The position numbers and the translations under genes were made by a program. This document shows positions 35,534 to 58,788 of a DNA stretch of 64,000 bases, piece by piece (the first letter of the stretch is position 1; each line of letters begins with the position of its first letter). This DNA comes from Parasponia andersonii (taxonomy: Eukaryota; Streptophyta; Magnoliopsida; Rosales; Cannabaceae), in NCBI GenBank assembly GCA_002914805.1, contig JXTB01000014.1:1522721-1586720 (forward strand), read 5' to 3'. The notes beneath the pieces are model-generated. The model had not been told where the DNA came from, searched no databases, and saw only the letters and a list, made by a program, of their open reading frames with translations.

Positions 35534-37652
35534 TCAGGTGCTTCCCGGAGCATCGCTTCCAGCAGATTTGCGGTTCAAGTAACGAATAACAGCATCTTCA
35601 ACCCTGTTGAGTTCATGCAAGAAGACAAAGAAAATCAAAGTTGGATCATATGGTATAAATGAGTTTGGCAAAAGAATTTCTGGCCTTTCAGTGTGTCTGC
35701 TTTCCAGTCATTGTATCTTAACCATTAACTTTGGGGATTTGAAACCTCTACATGAATAACATGATTATTTTTCCCTCAAGGGAGAATACTATGTAGACAC
35801 GACCGGTGATAACTAGTTCAATATGACTAAATTAAAAGGCAAGCACTATGTTATCAAATTGATGATGAAAAAGTTTGGTTTGTAAACAGATGACCTAATT
35901 CTGAAATCTGAATGGTTCTCATTAACGTGCAGCTGAATCGCAAGTATGTCAACACCTCACTCTCCCCAGGATCCCCCATAATCGTGCTCTATCTCATATG
36001 ACAATCCATTCCAACACATACAGGTAAAAGTAACAACAGAACAGCTTTCTAACACATACAGGGATAGAAGCTTACCAGGTTTGATTATAGAAGTCAGAAC
36101 GCCTCTCCTTTTCTGCATTTCGGCCAGCATCTCCAGCAACAAGCTTTAAATCTTTGCTCTGCGAAGTAATCAGAGTATTAATAAACTCTGCTGGAGACTG
36201 ACTGAAACCAAGAAAGAAAGCTCGTCGCCTCTGATGTTCGTGGATCTTTTTTATAGACACAGAAATCAATTCATCACAAGCATCAATCTCTTTGCTATTC
36301 TCAGTACTTGCCAAGAACGAAGACATTTCCTTATCCAGGGAAAAAGGCACATCAACCAGTAAATCATAGCAGGTAGTTCCAGCTGGACAATTTCCTGAGA
36401 GCTTAACTTTATGCTCCAGATGTATAGGTTGCGGTGGAGTTAAATGCTGCACTAACTTTTGTGAAACTGTGGTAAATTTCATCTTCTCTTCCCCAAAAAC
36501 TTTTTGGAGAGGCAGATCACAAGTGAAGGAAGTAGGGTCACTAGGGTTCTGCAACTTTCTAGCTTTAACATAGTGCCAAATTGCAGCTATGATTCTTATG
36601 CGGCTATCTGCCTCAATTCCAAGAACTTCGCTTAGAGCTGGGGAAAGTTTAAATTTCTCTGGCACATAATTCATTTCTAGCCTTATCATTGCAGAGAACT
36701 CTTTATCCCCTTTTCGCTTAACTTCAAAGCCCTCGTGAAGAATAGGTGAACGGGCATTTTCCCACAAGATTACATGGTTATCTGGATAGAGGTTCTGGTC
36801 CAAGTAAATAGTAATTTTCTTGAAAAAAGATGAGAATTTTGGGCTCGAGTTCGGCGTGAAACCAGCAACCACAGGATCTTTTCCATCTTCCAATAGCCTC
36901 CCGACTATCTTAAGTGACCAAGTAGGAGGTTCTGCATTCTTGTTCTCAGGTGTAGTTTGAGTCTGATTCGTGAAAGTGTTGAATACATATACTCTCAGTG
37001 TTTTCTGAAAACGAGGCGAGATTTTGAACGACTCCTGGATGTCCATTTTCTTCCTTGCCAAAGCAGCATCCACACGAGCCTCAAATTCAAGCAATTGAGT
37101 ATAAAGGGCAGACTCAGGTAAGAGGGCTGCCACCCTATCTGGTATATGTTTATCAGGAAGCTTTCGCTTCTTTCTACGAGCAGCTGGGGTCAGCTCCATG
37201 GTTTTAAATGGTGAACTTGTATTGGCATTGGATGAACTTGGGGGCCTAGAAGGCGGCTTCTGGTTAGCTCGCTTGGCACTTCCAGTACCAGGCGTTGACA
37301 CAGCAGGCGATGACACACCAGCATGACTAGTCATGGCATTGTGCATCTGGGCAAGGGCCTGAGCTTGAGCTTCCAAATCAGCTCGGATTCGGGCTTGCTT
37401 TGCTTGAGTCTGTGTCTGTGCCTGTGCTTGTGCTTGAACATTCACATGTTGAGTCTGAGCAAGTGCCTGGGCTTGGGGTTCGGACAACTGAAAATGACCC
37501 GGAAAAAGAGACCCGCCTTGTGTTTGAGGTTGTGCCTGAGAGAGAAGATGGGGCTGGTGATTCACAGCCATAGACTGCGGCACCGCTCCCGAATTACCGA
37601 AATGGGGAGGTACCCCAAAACTCTTGGCCTGATTGTTATTATTCTTTGACAT
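35534..37652 (-). CDS. SWP73: SWI/SNF complex subunit SWP73/BAF60 homologue (SWIB domain)
   Basis: Two coding exons, 37652-36076 and 35603-35534, are joined by a GT-AG intron through the tryptophan codon of FYNQTW to [12 protein letters not shown], giving 548 residues. The family is usually 530-550. The N-terminal 120 residues are rich in glutamine and alanine. A basic segment ([13 protein letters not shown]) follows. The SWIB domain lies at about 330-410 ([19 protein letters not shown]). The C-terminal part ([20 protein letters not shown]) is typical of plant SWP73. The protein is a core subunit of nuclear SWI/SNF chromatin remodelling complexes and links them to transcription factors. Pyrimidine-rich DNA upstream could hold a 5' UTR intron (donor-like GTAAGA near 38140). 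Stop and start both look intact. Confidence 0.95.
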
Positions 37653-38290
37653 AGTTCACTCCAACATACTAATCTTTTAAGGCCAATCTATTATTCCATC
37701 AAAAACTTCAAAACCCCAAATTTGAAACCACTCAAAAACGCTAAATTCCCAAACTAAAACAGAAAATCAAACTTGGGTTTCTCTTGCTCATAAGCTTTCT
37801 CCACTAGCTGAACCAAAGAAAAGAAAAGATTCCAATTGTACTGAAACGTTCAATTCAACACAAAATTTCCGCAACGCTTGAAAAAATCCTATATAGAAGA
37901 AAGCCCAGTTCTCCAAATCACACAATTAGCACTATACGAACCCCAGTTCACGATACTCCAACACTACAAGACGAGAATCAAAGCTAGTGTCTCATAGCTT
38001 TAACCATTTTTCATTTATCAAAAACTCAAAATTTTGTTAAAGGGAATTTGAGAAAAGAAAACGACAAAGATAAATATAAAACGCAAGAATTTGAGAAAAT
38101 ATAATATAAACGCAAGAAAGCGAAACGAAACGCTCTTACTAGTCTGAATCTTTTTTCTGCTACTCGTTCTTTCTCTCTGGCTTTGAGATCGGATACGGAC
38201 CCAAATTTTTGCTTCCCTCTCTTCTCCGCCGTTTTATGCAGTTTCCCTTCTTTACAATATTACCCTCGATGAGAGAGAAGCGTTTTCCAC
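37653..38290 (-). promoter_or_regulatory. Presumed 5' UTR and promoter region of the SWP73 gene
   Basis: No repeat is seen. The sequence is a plausible leader and promoter by position. A good donor-like site on the minus strand near 38140 (CTAGTAAGAG) suggests a leader intron. I see no firm TATA box. Confidence 0.4.
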
Positions 38291-40904
38291 GTGGCAAAAT
38301 TATTTGTTGAGTTTACCGTTACAAGATTTGGTGTTGTATTTACAAGGATAAAGGCTTCTTCCAAAATTTGGGCCCAAATACCAAAAAATTGAAAAATTCC
38401 TAATGAGCCTGATTTAGAATAATATCATTTTAAAATGGTTTTAGAAAAGTAACGCAAGTATTAAATATTTAAAAAAATGCTACTTTTTTCTTTAAAATTA
38501 GTATTTTTCAATAATACTCAAGCTAACTAATCAAGTTATTTGAGATAACTAATCTAATTACTTAAGATAATCAATCAAGTTACTTTAAATACTAATTAAT
38601 AAAAAATAATATTTTTCTAATTACTTTAAAAAATGATGTTGAGATTTTTTAATTTTTGAAAAACTACCATAAAAAATCAAATTTCTGGAAAAAGGATAAG
38701 TTCCAATCCAAGCTTATTATGTAGGAGACGTGGACCTAATTATCGAATTAGCCAAAATCACTTTTCTACGACTTTTTCAAAATGACTTATTTAGAACTAG
38801 TCACAAGTTTGTGACATTAGTCGATTAATGCTAATGATTCCACCTATTTTCTCGTCTTTATAGAAGCATTCAATTAGTAAAAATTATTAAATTTGTTAGT
38901 AATAAAATTTAATTTATCTTTTGAAACATGACAAATTATATATCACATAAGGTGATTATGTGGTAGAAAATTTTAGTCATCTTCTTCACATGAAATTTCG
39001 GTACCTAAAAAATGGAAGCCAAATGTGATGTTATAGTTAACTTTATCTTTTCAGTAAGAGTAAATCACCCAAGAGTCACAAATGGCAAAGAGAAGTACCA
39101 AGAGGGGAAGAAAATCATCCTAAAAATAGGCAACAGAAGTTCCCAAAGTATGAACCAATACTCCTTGAACAAATAAGTAGCTCAATTATGCTCACTTGAT
39201 GATCACATAAACTTTAGAATAGAAAGAATTTACAAAATCTATTCTACTTGTGGGTTGGTTTCGGCAGCAACTAGATAAGAATAATTACAATTGATAATAA
39301 AAGAGACTCATATAATTATACGGTTGTGTTTTTTCGCTGATCATTAGTTGAATACAATATTTTTGTTAACTATTCATTTATTATATTGAGTTATTTATAT
39401 TTCAATTATTATACATAGTAAATTAGAGAAAATGACATAGATATGACTAATTTGGGCAATGATTTTTTTTGGGTATATTTTTAGGGTTAGACTTATTAAC
39501 TATAGATCAAGAGTTTATTGACCATTGAAAAACCACTATATTGAAAAACCACTATTTAGAATTTTTCGTGGTTAAAACTTTTTGACCATATGTCAAGACA
39601 TCTTTGACACTCTTAAAAATACACAAAAAAAATCGTTTTATCCCAAGTTAGTCGCACCCATGTCCTTTTCTCAGTTTAGTGAATTGAATTATTTATTTGA
39701 TAAACGGAATTTTAGTGTGATTCAAGAAAATAAAATAAACTAAAACTGAAGTTGACTTCCAAATAATTATATATATATATATATATATCCCTAATCTTGT
39801 ATTTTTATTTTATGAAACGTTTGACATTTAGGCATATACTATATGCTGAAAAAAGACAATATGCTGGAAAAAGAAAGATGAAACTTTATAGCTGTAAAAT
39901 CAAATTTGATCACAACTGATATGATATAAACTCTATATGACAAATACTATTACAACTCCTAAAAAGCTAGTGAAAATGTTTAACATTGTTTATAAAAGTT
40001 CTTGCCCCAAAGTAATAACCTATGATTACGATGTTATATAAATTTTGATACATTATAAATACTATATTTTGGTATAAAAAGAGTAGTGTTAGGCTAACAA
40101 CTTTGAGTTATTGCCCAAAAGCAATAGCATATAATCACAATGTTATATAGTTTTTGATATTATTTATCTATTCATTTCTTGGTATGTTATTAACACTAGA
40201 CTATAGTATAGGTTAAGTGTTTTTACTTAATCTAAACTGTAGAAGTTCTCAACAACGATATGGTAGACAACTGAGACCGGAGTTTTGAACAACCATCTAG
40301 TTGAGAATGGAGGAATTCTCAACTGCCGTCTGATTTATAATATAGGCAACGGAGTTCTTGCTAGTGGCAACTATAAAGGCGGTAGAGTTTCTTCGAATGG
40401 CTAATGATTATAGTCCAAAACCCTGTTTAACGAAGATGTGGAAGTAACTGTCTTTGCTCCTCCTACTTTGCATGGTTCGAAGACGAAATTAATGCCACTA
40501 AACCATTCCTCCTAAACCCATTGCATAACACCCCCTAATCCATATGACCAAGAGCCAGAAAAGGAGCAACAGCTTGAGGACACCAACTAAGAGGGTACAG
40601 CTTGAGGATGATTGTGTTTGCCGTTTAGACGGACAACATATGAAATTTGACACTATAGAAATATTAAGTGATGGAGTTTGGTATTAATTTTAAATTAAAG
40701 TTATGGTAATAGGACTTTTATTCTAATTTTGGTTTTGATTTTTTTATATATATTTTAATTTTTGTTATACTTTATTTTGTAAGGTGGTGAACTCTCCTAC
40801 TGAAAAGAAGTATATATTAGTTTTTAAGCTCCTGCACGTAGTCATTGAGAAAATTTTTTTTTCATTTTAATTTTTTTTGATAGCACGTATAACAATATAT
40901 ACCG

Positions 40905-40951
<47 letters not shown>

Positions 40952-41123
40952 ACTTTTGATGTTATTCGTCTCCTTTTTCTTTCTTTGACATGTTATTAAT
41001 ACTAGAGTATGGTGTAAAAAGTGATAGTGATATAAATAGTGTTAGACTAACAACTTTGAGTTCATCCCAAAAATAATAATCTATAATCACAATGTCATAT
41101 AAATTTAGATATTATTTGTCTAC

Positions 41124-41162
<39 letters not shown>

Positions 41163-42351
41163 AACACTAGAATATGGTATAAAAAGTGATATATCAATTA
41201 AGTAGTGTTAGATCAATAACTTTGAGTTTTTGCCTAAAAATAATAATCTATAATCACAATATTACATAAATTTTAATATTATTCATCTTCTCTTTTATTG
41301 ATTTGTTATTGACACTTGATACGTTATATGCGATTTGTTTATAATTCATATTATATTTAAGTTTTAACTTATAGTCTTATGCATACGACACAACCCAAAA
41401 ACCTCTATTAACTTGCATTAACTTGTTAAAAGAGATAAGATTATTGAAACACTGCAAAATACAAATTTAATTATAAAAATGATGTAATTTTTTTAGATTT
41501 CTTGCTGTAAGAAATTTTTTTAGATACTTATTGTTTATTATAAATACATCAAAAAACAGAGAATTATACAGTACATCGTTGTATCACAAATAATGAGGTC
41601 AATCAGGTGGGACATGACTGATTTTATGTTTACCAACCTTGTCTCCAATATTAATTATTCTACTATATCTTCTCAGCTTCACTCACCATTTAATTTAGTA
41701 CAACGTAATTTTAGAGAATTTTCGCCAGAAAACAGTTTTCTCATTAGTATATTGAGTCCCCATTTGGAATAAATTGAGTTAATTAAAATGTTCTGTATTG
41801 GCCCAAATCTTTTAGAAATCTAAATATATGGGAAAAAAATTAAAGTTAAATTTATTGAAAAATCCAAATTTACTTCAAATCCATTGTAATTATAATTTAA
41901 TAAGAGATTAAAATAGCTAAAAAATTATTCAAATAAAAGTTTAACATATCAAAGTTATCCAAATATAAAATATTCAATCCCAAAATTATATAGAATATCA
42001 TTCATCTAAAAATACAACATAACCAAATATTTAAAACTCCGACTATATTATTATGTTATTATATATTATTTGTTTTTTATTTTAGAATTCAAGTTAAATT
42101 GTTATTATCTAAAAAACAAATACAAAATTTATATATGTAAACGGGGCCGATCGATGCGGAGTACTCAGTCCGAACCTTGTTTCACCCTGTTAAATTTTAA
42201 AAGAGAAATCTTTGCACCGTGCCCCACACAAATTATAAATGGTGAAAATTCGCCCTATTCAGATTAGGGCACCACAATGCACTACGTTGTTCGGTAAAAT
42301 TGACAACCCTAATCACCAATAAAATACTTTCATTCAAAAGCCCGTACTATA
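38291..42351. other. AT-rich intergenic sequence with a degenerate repeat cluster
   Basis: No gene is supported. A stretch at 40210-40640 is less AT-rich but I found no domain in it. (TA)n tracts lie at 39767-39788, 40908-40947 and 41130-41159. Confidence 0.5.
39990..41345. repeat. Degenerate repeat family, about 165-bp unit
   Basis: The phrase GTTAGACTAACAACTTTGAG followed by AATAATCTATAATCACAATG recurs at about 40086, 41040 and 41206, with a partial copy near 40005. Units end near TTATTAACACTAGAATATGG. The first and later copies are separated by about 800 bases of other sequence and a (TA)n tract. Confidence 0.7.
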
Positions 42352-42360
42352 TTTTTGTTA

Positions 42361-44648
42361 GGTTTTTTATTACCAAAATTCTCTGAACTCGGAATAATTC
42401 AGTAAAATTAACCTTGAACTCAATTTTTTAGAACAAAACTCCTGAATGTTGAACAATTTAGTAAAATTAACTTTGAACTTAAGTTCCCTAATATTATAGT
42501 GAAACCTCCTAAAGTCCCATAATATTAGTTTTGTAAGTAAAAAAAATTATGTTAGTTTTTTACTATTAAGTTCTCATTGCTGAAAATTCCGAATCAATAA
42601 ATTTTGAAAAACGATTTTTCCAAAATCGATTTCCGCAGTTTTGTAAACAAATCAAGAACGCAGAGGCATAAGTATTTTAAAATTTTTCTTGAAACTTTAC
42701 AAAACAAAAATGTAGGATTGTTAATCTAACATAAATCAATTCATGGATCTTGGTTTAGATAAAACCTGGAAGTGCTTCACAACCATTGAGCCTTCCTATC
42801 TATTCTATAGAGCCCGTTGAATGATTCGGTGTTTGGGCACTTTCTTAATTCCCAACGAAAAATGAGCGGATGATCCAGAAGATACTCTTCCTTCTCCTTG
42901 ATTGCACGTCTACAGCCATAGATATCTCTTTCTTGGCGGCTATGAACGAGCACGAGGATTTCTCCCGCAGTAGCTCGGTTCTCTCTCACTCTCTCTTTTT
43001 CTCTCTGTCACACGAAAAAGCACAGTTACTCTGCATGAGTAGCGTGTACAACCTTTAAAGTGACTTAGGAGAACTTTTCTCTTAAGTATTTAAAGAGATA
43101 TAAACTCTAATCGGCTTATTGGACTCAACTGACTATTCAATTAGTTATTGGGTTATGTGTGAGCTAGACATGGGATTTTATGGATCCAAATAGTCTAAGC
43201 TTCAATGGGCCAACTACCCATAATCATAATTAACTCTTAATTATGACTGTGCCATGTCCATTAATATTAGGGCACTTCACTATAGGCCCAATATTGCACT
43301 CTTAGATTAAATATCATATTTTTTCTGTGAAGCTAATTAACACTTTAATTAACTTGATCTATTTAGCATATACTATACCTGCAGATATATTCCTAATACA
43401 ATGCCGTACTAGTGAAGTGAAATTACTGTATTACTCCTCTAGTACATATTTACCTTTTAGTTGCCATTTTTTATTTAATGGATAATAATTGACTACGGTG
43501 TTTGTAACTGCCATACAAACACAGTCAAATTCACAAAGTAAATACCTAGCGCCTGATTTTTTATTATCTAAGTCCTTAAAAAAACTCAAAGTGATATTAT
43601 ATGCATGGTGTCCAAATCATGAAAGGCGTTCTCGTTAATTCATAAATCTTATCTTCCAAGATACTGGAGTTCGAACCATATAATCAGAATTAGTCATTTA
43701 GTAATTCAAAAAGATAAAACTCATGAAAGCAAGTCCGACAATCACTAAGATTAAAGTAATCTTGCAATAGTGCTAGATTAGTGAAAAATAGAATATTGAG
43801 TTACGACACTTAACCTCAAATTCTATTTTCACTTGGTCCAGTTTAATGTACTTACAACTTTCTTATAACGCACTAGTATTTCTATCTAAAATCAGACACT
43901 TCAATGATTGGAGACTTCATTAATCCCGTTGAAATAGACAACACTACAATCTATGGCAAAATAAAGTATTCCATCTTTATTTGCAAAATATGAACTTTTA
44001 ATTTAGACATAATGAAATAAATAGTTCAGTCTCCCACATGTGAACACTTCATACGAACAATTATTTATTACTTAATATTAGTCGTAGAAACTTTTAGACG
44101 TTTGCATAATAGAAAACATAAACATCACATGTATATTATTGGGACATAATATGGAATTTATTAATAACAAATAGATAACACTTAAATCCAATAAACATTG
44201 TTTAAAATGCCAAACAAAGAAACTGCTTTCTAGGGTATATTCCTAACACTCATTTTATTATTTATGACTTTTAGGTCCTCAGTATTCTTTTTTTATTTTA
44301 CGTTAATCCTTTTCAATATTTTCTATCTAAAATTATTGTCAATAAGTACTCACCCGAAGTTACTTATCTCGCTAGTGATAAAATTGGAAATAAAAGAAAA
44401 TTATTATTTAAAAAATAAAAAAGAAGAATTAGGGGAAATAAAAAGTAAAAATAAAATAAAAATAATACCAAGGACCTAAAAGTCATAAATAAGAGAATAA
44501 ATACTTAATAATAAAAAAATAACATAATTATTTTTTTCTAACAAAACTAATATTAGGAGACTTTGTGGGATTTTGTTTTAAAAAATTAAGTTCAAAGTTA
44601 ATTTTACTGAATTATTCCGAATTCACGGAATTTTGTTATAAAAAAGCC
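42361..44648. mobile_element. Mutator-like non-autonomous element with long inverted arms, interrupted
   Basis: The 9-mer TTTTTGTTA is duplicated exactly at 42352-42360 and 44649-44657, the target length typical of Mutator-like elements. The left end (GGTTTTTTATTACCAAAATT) is inverted at the right end (revcomp GGCTTTTTTATAACAAAATT). Similarity of the arms continues inward past ACTCGGAATAATTCAGTAAA to TATGACTTTTAGGTCC, so without its insert the element would be about 610 bp and nearly all palindrome. It encodes no transposase. A solo LTR inserted in the left arm accounts for the rest. Confidence 0.82.
42578..44248 (-). mobile_element. Solo LTR nested in the Mutator-like element, 1.67 kb
   Basis: CTCAT is duplicated exactly at 42573-42577 and 44249-44253. 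On the minus strand the segment begins TGTTAGGAATATACCCTAG, a start common to plant copia LTRs, and ends GGAATTTTCAGCA. No coding domain is inside. Removing it and one CTCAT rejoins the left arm of the host element without a break, which confirms the boundaries. Confidence 0.82.
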
Positions 44649-44965
44649 TTTTTGTTAATAATGTTACGACGCATTTAAGTTTTTAACTTGTACTTTTTTT
44701 AAAAAAAAAAAATTTTTAAAAAAAGTGAGATTTAACTAATGACCGTCATTTACTATACATTTTAAAGGAAAATAACACACTACCAAAGTTTGAACTTCTG
44801 ACCCCCAAAACTCAGACACATATCTCTTAAACCTTGGACCAACTGAGGTAGCCCAGCTGACAAGTTTTTAACAAGTACTTATATCCTACTACACAAGCCG
44901 AAAAAACTATTAACTTGCATTAAAATGTTAAAATAGACGAGGTCTGACTATTGGACAATGCTTTC

Positions 44966-45179
44966 TGCAAAATATCTAAACACCCTTCTGAGCCTTCTAA
45001 CCCAAAATCAGAGTAGTGATTTTCATTTTTGTCAAGATTATACGTACAAACCTATATTGCATTAACTACACTGAAAAAATACCTAAACACCCTTAAGAGC
45101 CTTCCGATTCAAAATCAGAGCAGTGATTTTCATTTTTGTGAAGATTATATGTCCAAACCTATATAGCATTAACTACACT
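44966..45179. repeat. Tandem duplication of about 107 bp
   Basis: The phrase AAACACCCTTCTGAGCCTTC through CCTATATTGCATTAACTACACTG is repeated once with a few changes; the second copy has CCTATATAGC at 45158 against 45051. Confidence 0.85.
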
Positions 45180-46004
45180 GAAAAATATTGACTCCTCGAC
45201 CATAACAGTGTTAAAAAAAAAAAGGGAAGAGGTCTAAAAGTACTTTTAAACACGCGCACGTTAGCACACTCCCACGTTTACTAAAAGACGAACCATGCAA
45301 AACCGTAACGTCCATGCAAAAAGAGACCTGTTACGGTGTCCTACAAACCTCAAACGTTGATTTCAAATCAAAACTATCCAACGGTCATTATTCCTTGTTT
45401 CTCATAGATTAACTAGTAATACTATTTTCAATAAATTATTTTAGTAAATGAATAATGATATATTTTTAAATTTTAATTATTTTTACTAATTCCTAATCTT
45501 TTCTTTATATATTGATGAGATTTTTTCTGATCACTCATCTTCTCAGAATAATAGTTAATAATATGAGCAGTAAAATCTCGTTATTGTGTGTAATTTCTTA
45601 TTTAGGTGAATTATTCAGCAAGGCAGTAAATTTAAAGTTTTAAAATTTTACGTACGAAATTATGTAATTTTTTTTTCTATTATATACAAAAGAAAATAGT
45701 ACAATGATTAAAAGGAAAATATTTATTCTATGTATGTACAACATACATGTTTCGATGAAATAAAAAAACACAATAAAATAGGTATTATTTTGCTTCTGAT
45801 AATTATATTGTAATTTAATAATGTGGTATTTAATGTTGATGTGATTGAGTCATCAAGTTTCAGATTTGCTTGAATGCCATAAATTGAGTAATTTGAATCC
45901 AATACAAGTTAATCAATTAATTTCTTCTTCCTTATAAAGAATTAATATTTCATTTATTTATCCATTCACTTATAAGAGTCATTGACATTCTTAACTATCA
46001 GACA

Positions 46005-46013
46005 NNNNNNNNN
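46005..46013. other. Assembly gap (nine N)
   Basis: A run of nine undetermined bases. A single N also occurs at 61640. Confidence 0.99.
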
Positions 46014-46964
46014 TTTGAAAGGAACGCTCTGTATTAAATATGATGGTCCTCTAAAAATTGAATATATTGAATAAGCACGAATAATGCTATCCGATACAAC
46101 ATATAGTTTTAATTTTTTTCCCCATTTGGACGCATAAAAATCTCATTACATATATATATTTAAAAATAGTAATTATTCGTACTTCGACCTTACGATGAAT
46201 TAAAATGATAATATAATTTTTTTGTATTATTGAAATTATTTTGTCTACACAAGGAACTATCACATCCAAAATAATTATTTAAGGAATCCAAAACCAAATT
46301 CCACGTTCTAAAAAGTTTTTTACAAAATATACAATAATCCCTTAGCAAATTTACAGGTTGGCCTTTTGTTTTCCCTTCCTCTTAAAATAATTTATCTAAA
46401 TTCAAAAATAAGAAAAAAAAAAAAGAAAAAGGAAAGAAAAGAGTTCACAAATGTATTGGTGGGAGCGTCCGTATCATAGAGTTGCCACTTCTTAGCTTCG
46501 AGTCTTTTGACTCAACTAGTGTGAACCGTGAATACAATTATTAGCAAAAAAAGAGAAAAACAAGTGTGAATACAAACAAGTCAAGAACAGAAAAACAAAC
46601 ACGTAAACAAAACAAAATGCTAAACAGCGTATTTTAGAAAAAACCAGAACAAACTAGCTAACCTACGCCAACAACCTAACCTCACTCACAACGTCATTTG
46701 CTACAATACGCCGTCTTCGCCCTTTATATTAAGATGGTGTGAGGGGAGCATCGAATTTTCGTGCACCAACCACAAGACAAAGTAGGAAAAAAAATTATAT
46801 TTTTATAATTAAGAAAATAAATAATAAAATGGGAAAAAGGTGAAAAAGCAAATCCAAGAAAATAAATTATTTCCTTTGCTTTATTTATATCTCCATTCTC
46901 TCCAAAAATAAAAGAAAAAAAAATAAAAAGAAAAAAAGGAAGACCAGAGAAGAGAGAGGGGGCC

Positions 46965-56402
<9,438 letters not shown>

Positions 56403-58788
56403 AGGGCTCCTTTAATGTACAAATGGTCTTTCGTTATATCTTCTTTCTCAATTTTATCATTTCGTTTCTCCTCTATATTTCATAATTCTCTAGACTTCTC
56501 CTTAAGCCCGCATTAGTAAATTTTCCCCCATCTTAGGGCTCGGTGGAGAACCATTTTGTCTGTAAAATTAGACACAAAATCCTTTAGTTTCAGGGTGGCG
56601 GTATAAAAGAGGGTTAAGCCTTCATAAAATTTGCATTGGCTTTACTGCTCGTGTTTTGTTGTCCTTCGCCCCATCCTCTCTTGCTGCCTACATATAGAAC
56701 ATGTCCTTTAAATCTAAGTTGATCATTGAAACATCTGAAGGAAAAAGAAAGAGAGAAACAATGACCCTGGCCCTGTGCATATATTTAAGCATTTTTTTTT
56801 TCGTGGGTTTGCGAGAGAAATTGAACAATAAGCAGTGACCCCTGACTGTTATTTATCATTTTTCGAGTGTATGTATATGCATACATGTATAATAGAGGCG
56901 GATTCTGTAGCTCTTATTTGGCTCAACTTTGTGTATTGTAGTCTCCCAACTTAGTTTTCTTTTTCATGGATCAATCCCGTTCAAATCGACTATCCATCCT
57001 ATGACAAGTTTCTCTTAACTTACATATTTTCTTAAGTAGAAACTACTAATCTAGCTACTGGAAAGATACGTATTTTTATTCATAGCCTATAATTTGTAGC
57101 TTGTTTTATGCCTGGTTAATAAATCTGATAATTTTGCTCTTTTTAAAGTATTAGGCGAAGCAGATTGAATAAACCTCTCTTTAGTTTAATTTCGCATTTG
57201 GAATCAGCAAGATACTGTGGTCTCCCTAGAATTGTAGGTTCAACCTTCATTATACAGTTTTATGTTTCTTATGAGTGGAATCCAGCTTCCATATTGAGAT
57301 GAAACTCGTTGATGCAGAACTTGCGTGTGTGCGTTTTCTTTCCTCTTTTTTTTTTTTTTTTTTTGTGTGTTTTTCCCGTTTCGTTAAGAGTTGTTCCAAG
57401 GCCAAGGTATGAACATTGTAGTTAAGATTATTGCTGAGCTGCTAGTGCTACTAATCTGTGCTTATCTTATGATCTGGGCACAACGTTTGAACAATTCCCT
57501 CGCAACTAGGTCACCTGAAAAATGGGAAAACTAGGTCATGTGCTTATGATTTGATCCTTTTACTGTGGTGGGCTTGACTAGGTCACTCACGAGTATGAAA
57601 AAATTAGACTTAAATACAGCTTTTGGTATGGTAATAGGAAAATTGAGGTAACAGGAGTGTGTTGCCTCCATCTTACTTTTCTGAGTGTTTTTCAGAATTT
57701 CTTTTCTAAAAGCAAAAAATTACATTTTTAGTAACTTTTGGAGAAAGAAAAAATGCTCATTCTGAAAATGCATTTATGTGATACCAAATTGTGTGACCAT
57801 TTGTCACAATTTTTTGGCAGTTTGTTATTTAAACTTTTTTTTAAGGATTTTTTTTTTAGAATAAGAAATTTTGTTTTTCATTGTTATCAATTTCGTCGTG
57901 ACTCGTGGTCATAATTTTGGAATTCAAGGTCACATTATGTTTTACATAGTTACGAACATTATGAGATTATCTTGCTATAATTTGTACAACTATGATATGT
58001 TATCGTGATTTGTGATTCTTAGTCATAAAATTTGCGTCAACCTTGCGAAAGGAAGATAATTCTTTCCTATTGGCCAACAATGGCTGAGTGATATTTGTCT
58101 AATACAAATTTAATTTTATAAGAAAAATCATGACATTTTCTCCATTAGTAGTTAATATATGTGATACTAAAAGTCACATAATTCATGACAGTCATAATTT
58201 TGTGCTATATAACCCAAATTTGTGACTAGTAGTCATAAATTTTGTGCCTGTCTTATAAAAACAAAATAAGCATTCACATTAAATAACAAATTTAGTGGCT
58301 ATATATATATGTGTGTGTGTGTGTGAAATACCAATATACATAATTCATAGCAGTCATATTTTTGTGGCACATAAACCTGATTTGTGATTACTAGTCACAA
58401 AATTTGTATCTGTCTTACAAAAATTATCACAATTTGCCCTATATTTTAAAGTCACAATTTGTGACGATTTAACACGTATAAAATTATCATTTTCATAAAT
58501 CAAGCCAACACATATGAAATTAGTCTCGAAATTCATTTGTAGTCATAAATTCAGTCTAAAATCATTCAAAAAACGCATCCAAAATCATTCTAAAAATGCA
58601 CAACATTACACTACACTTTCCTCTTGATCTCCAGCATTTTTCATGCATAATTTGTGACAATCTAACACACAGAAAAGTGTCATTGTCACAAATCAATCTA
58701 ATAACACACGCACACACACATACATACACACACAAATCAATCCCAAAATCTATTTGTAGTCACAAATTTAGTCCACACACGCACATAG

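Larger units (their letters stand above)
44658..46964. other. AT-rich intergenic sequence upstream of the FHA-AAA gene
   Basis: It includes a 107-bp tandem duplication (below), an assembly gap of nine N at 46005-46013, and, in the last 250 bases, A-rich and then purine-rich sequence that should be promoter and 5' UTR. Confidence 0.5.

Noticed and set aside
40380..40640. Less AT-rich stretch that might be a gene fragment
   Set aside because: No frame stays open for long and none resembles a known protein.
43670..43690. GTTCGAACC-like box suggestive of a tRNA T-arm
   Set aside because: No matching A-box or cloverleaf lies upstream, and it is inside a solo LTR.
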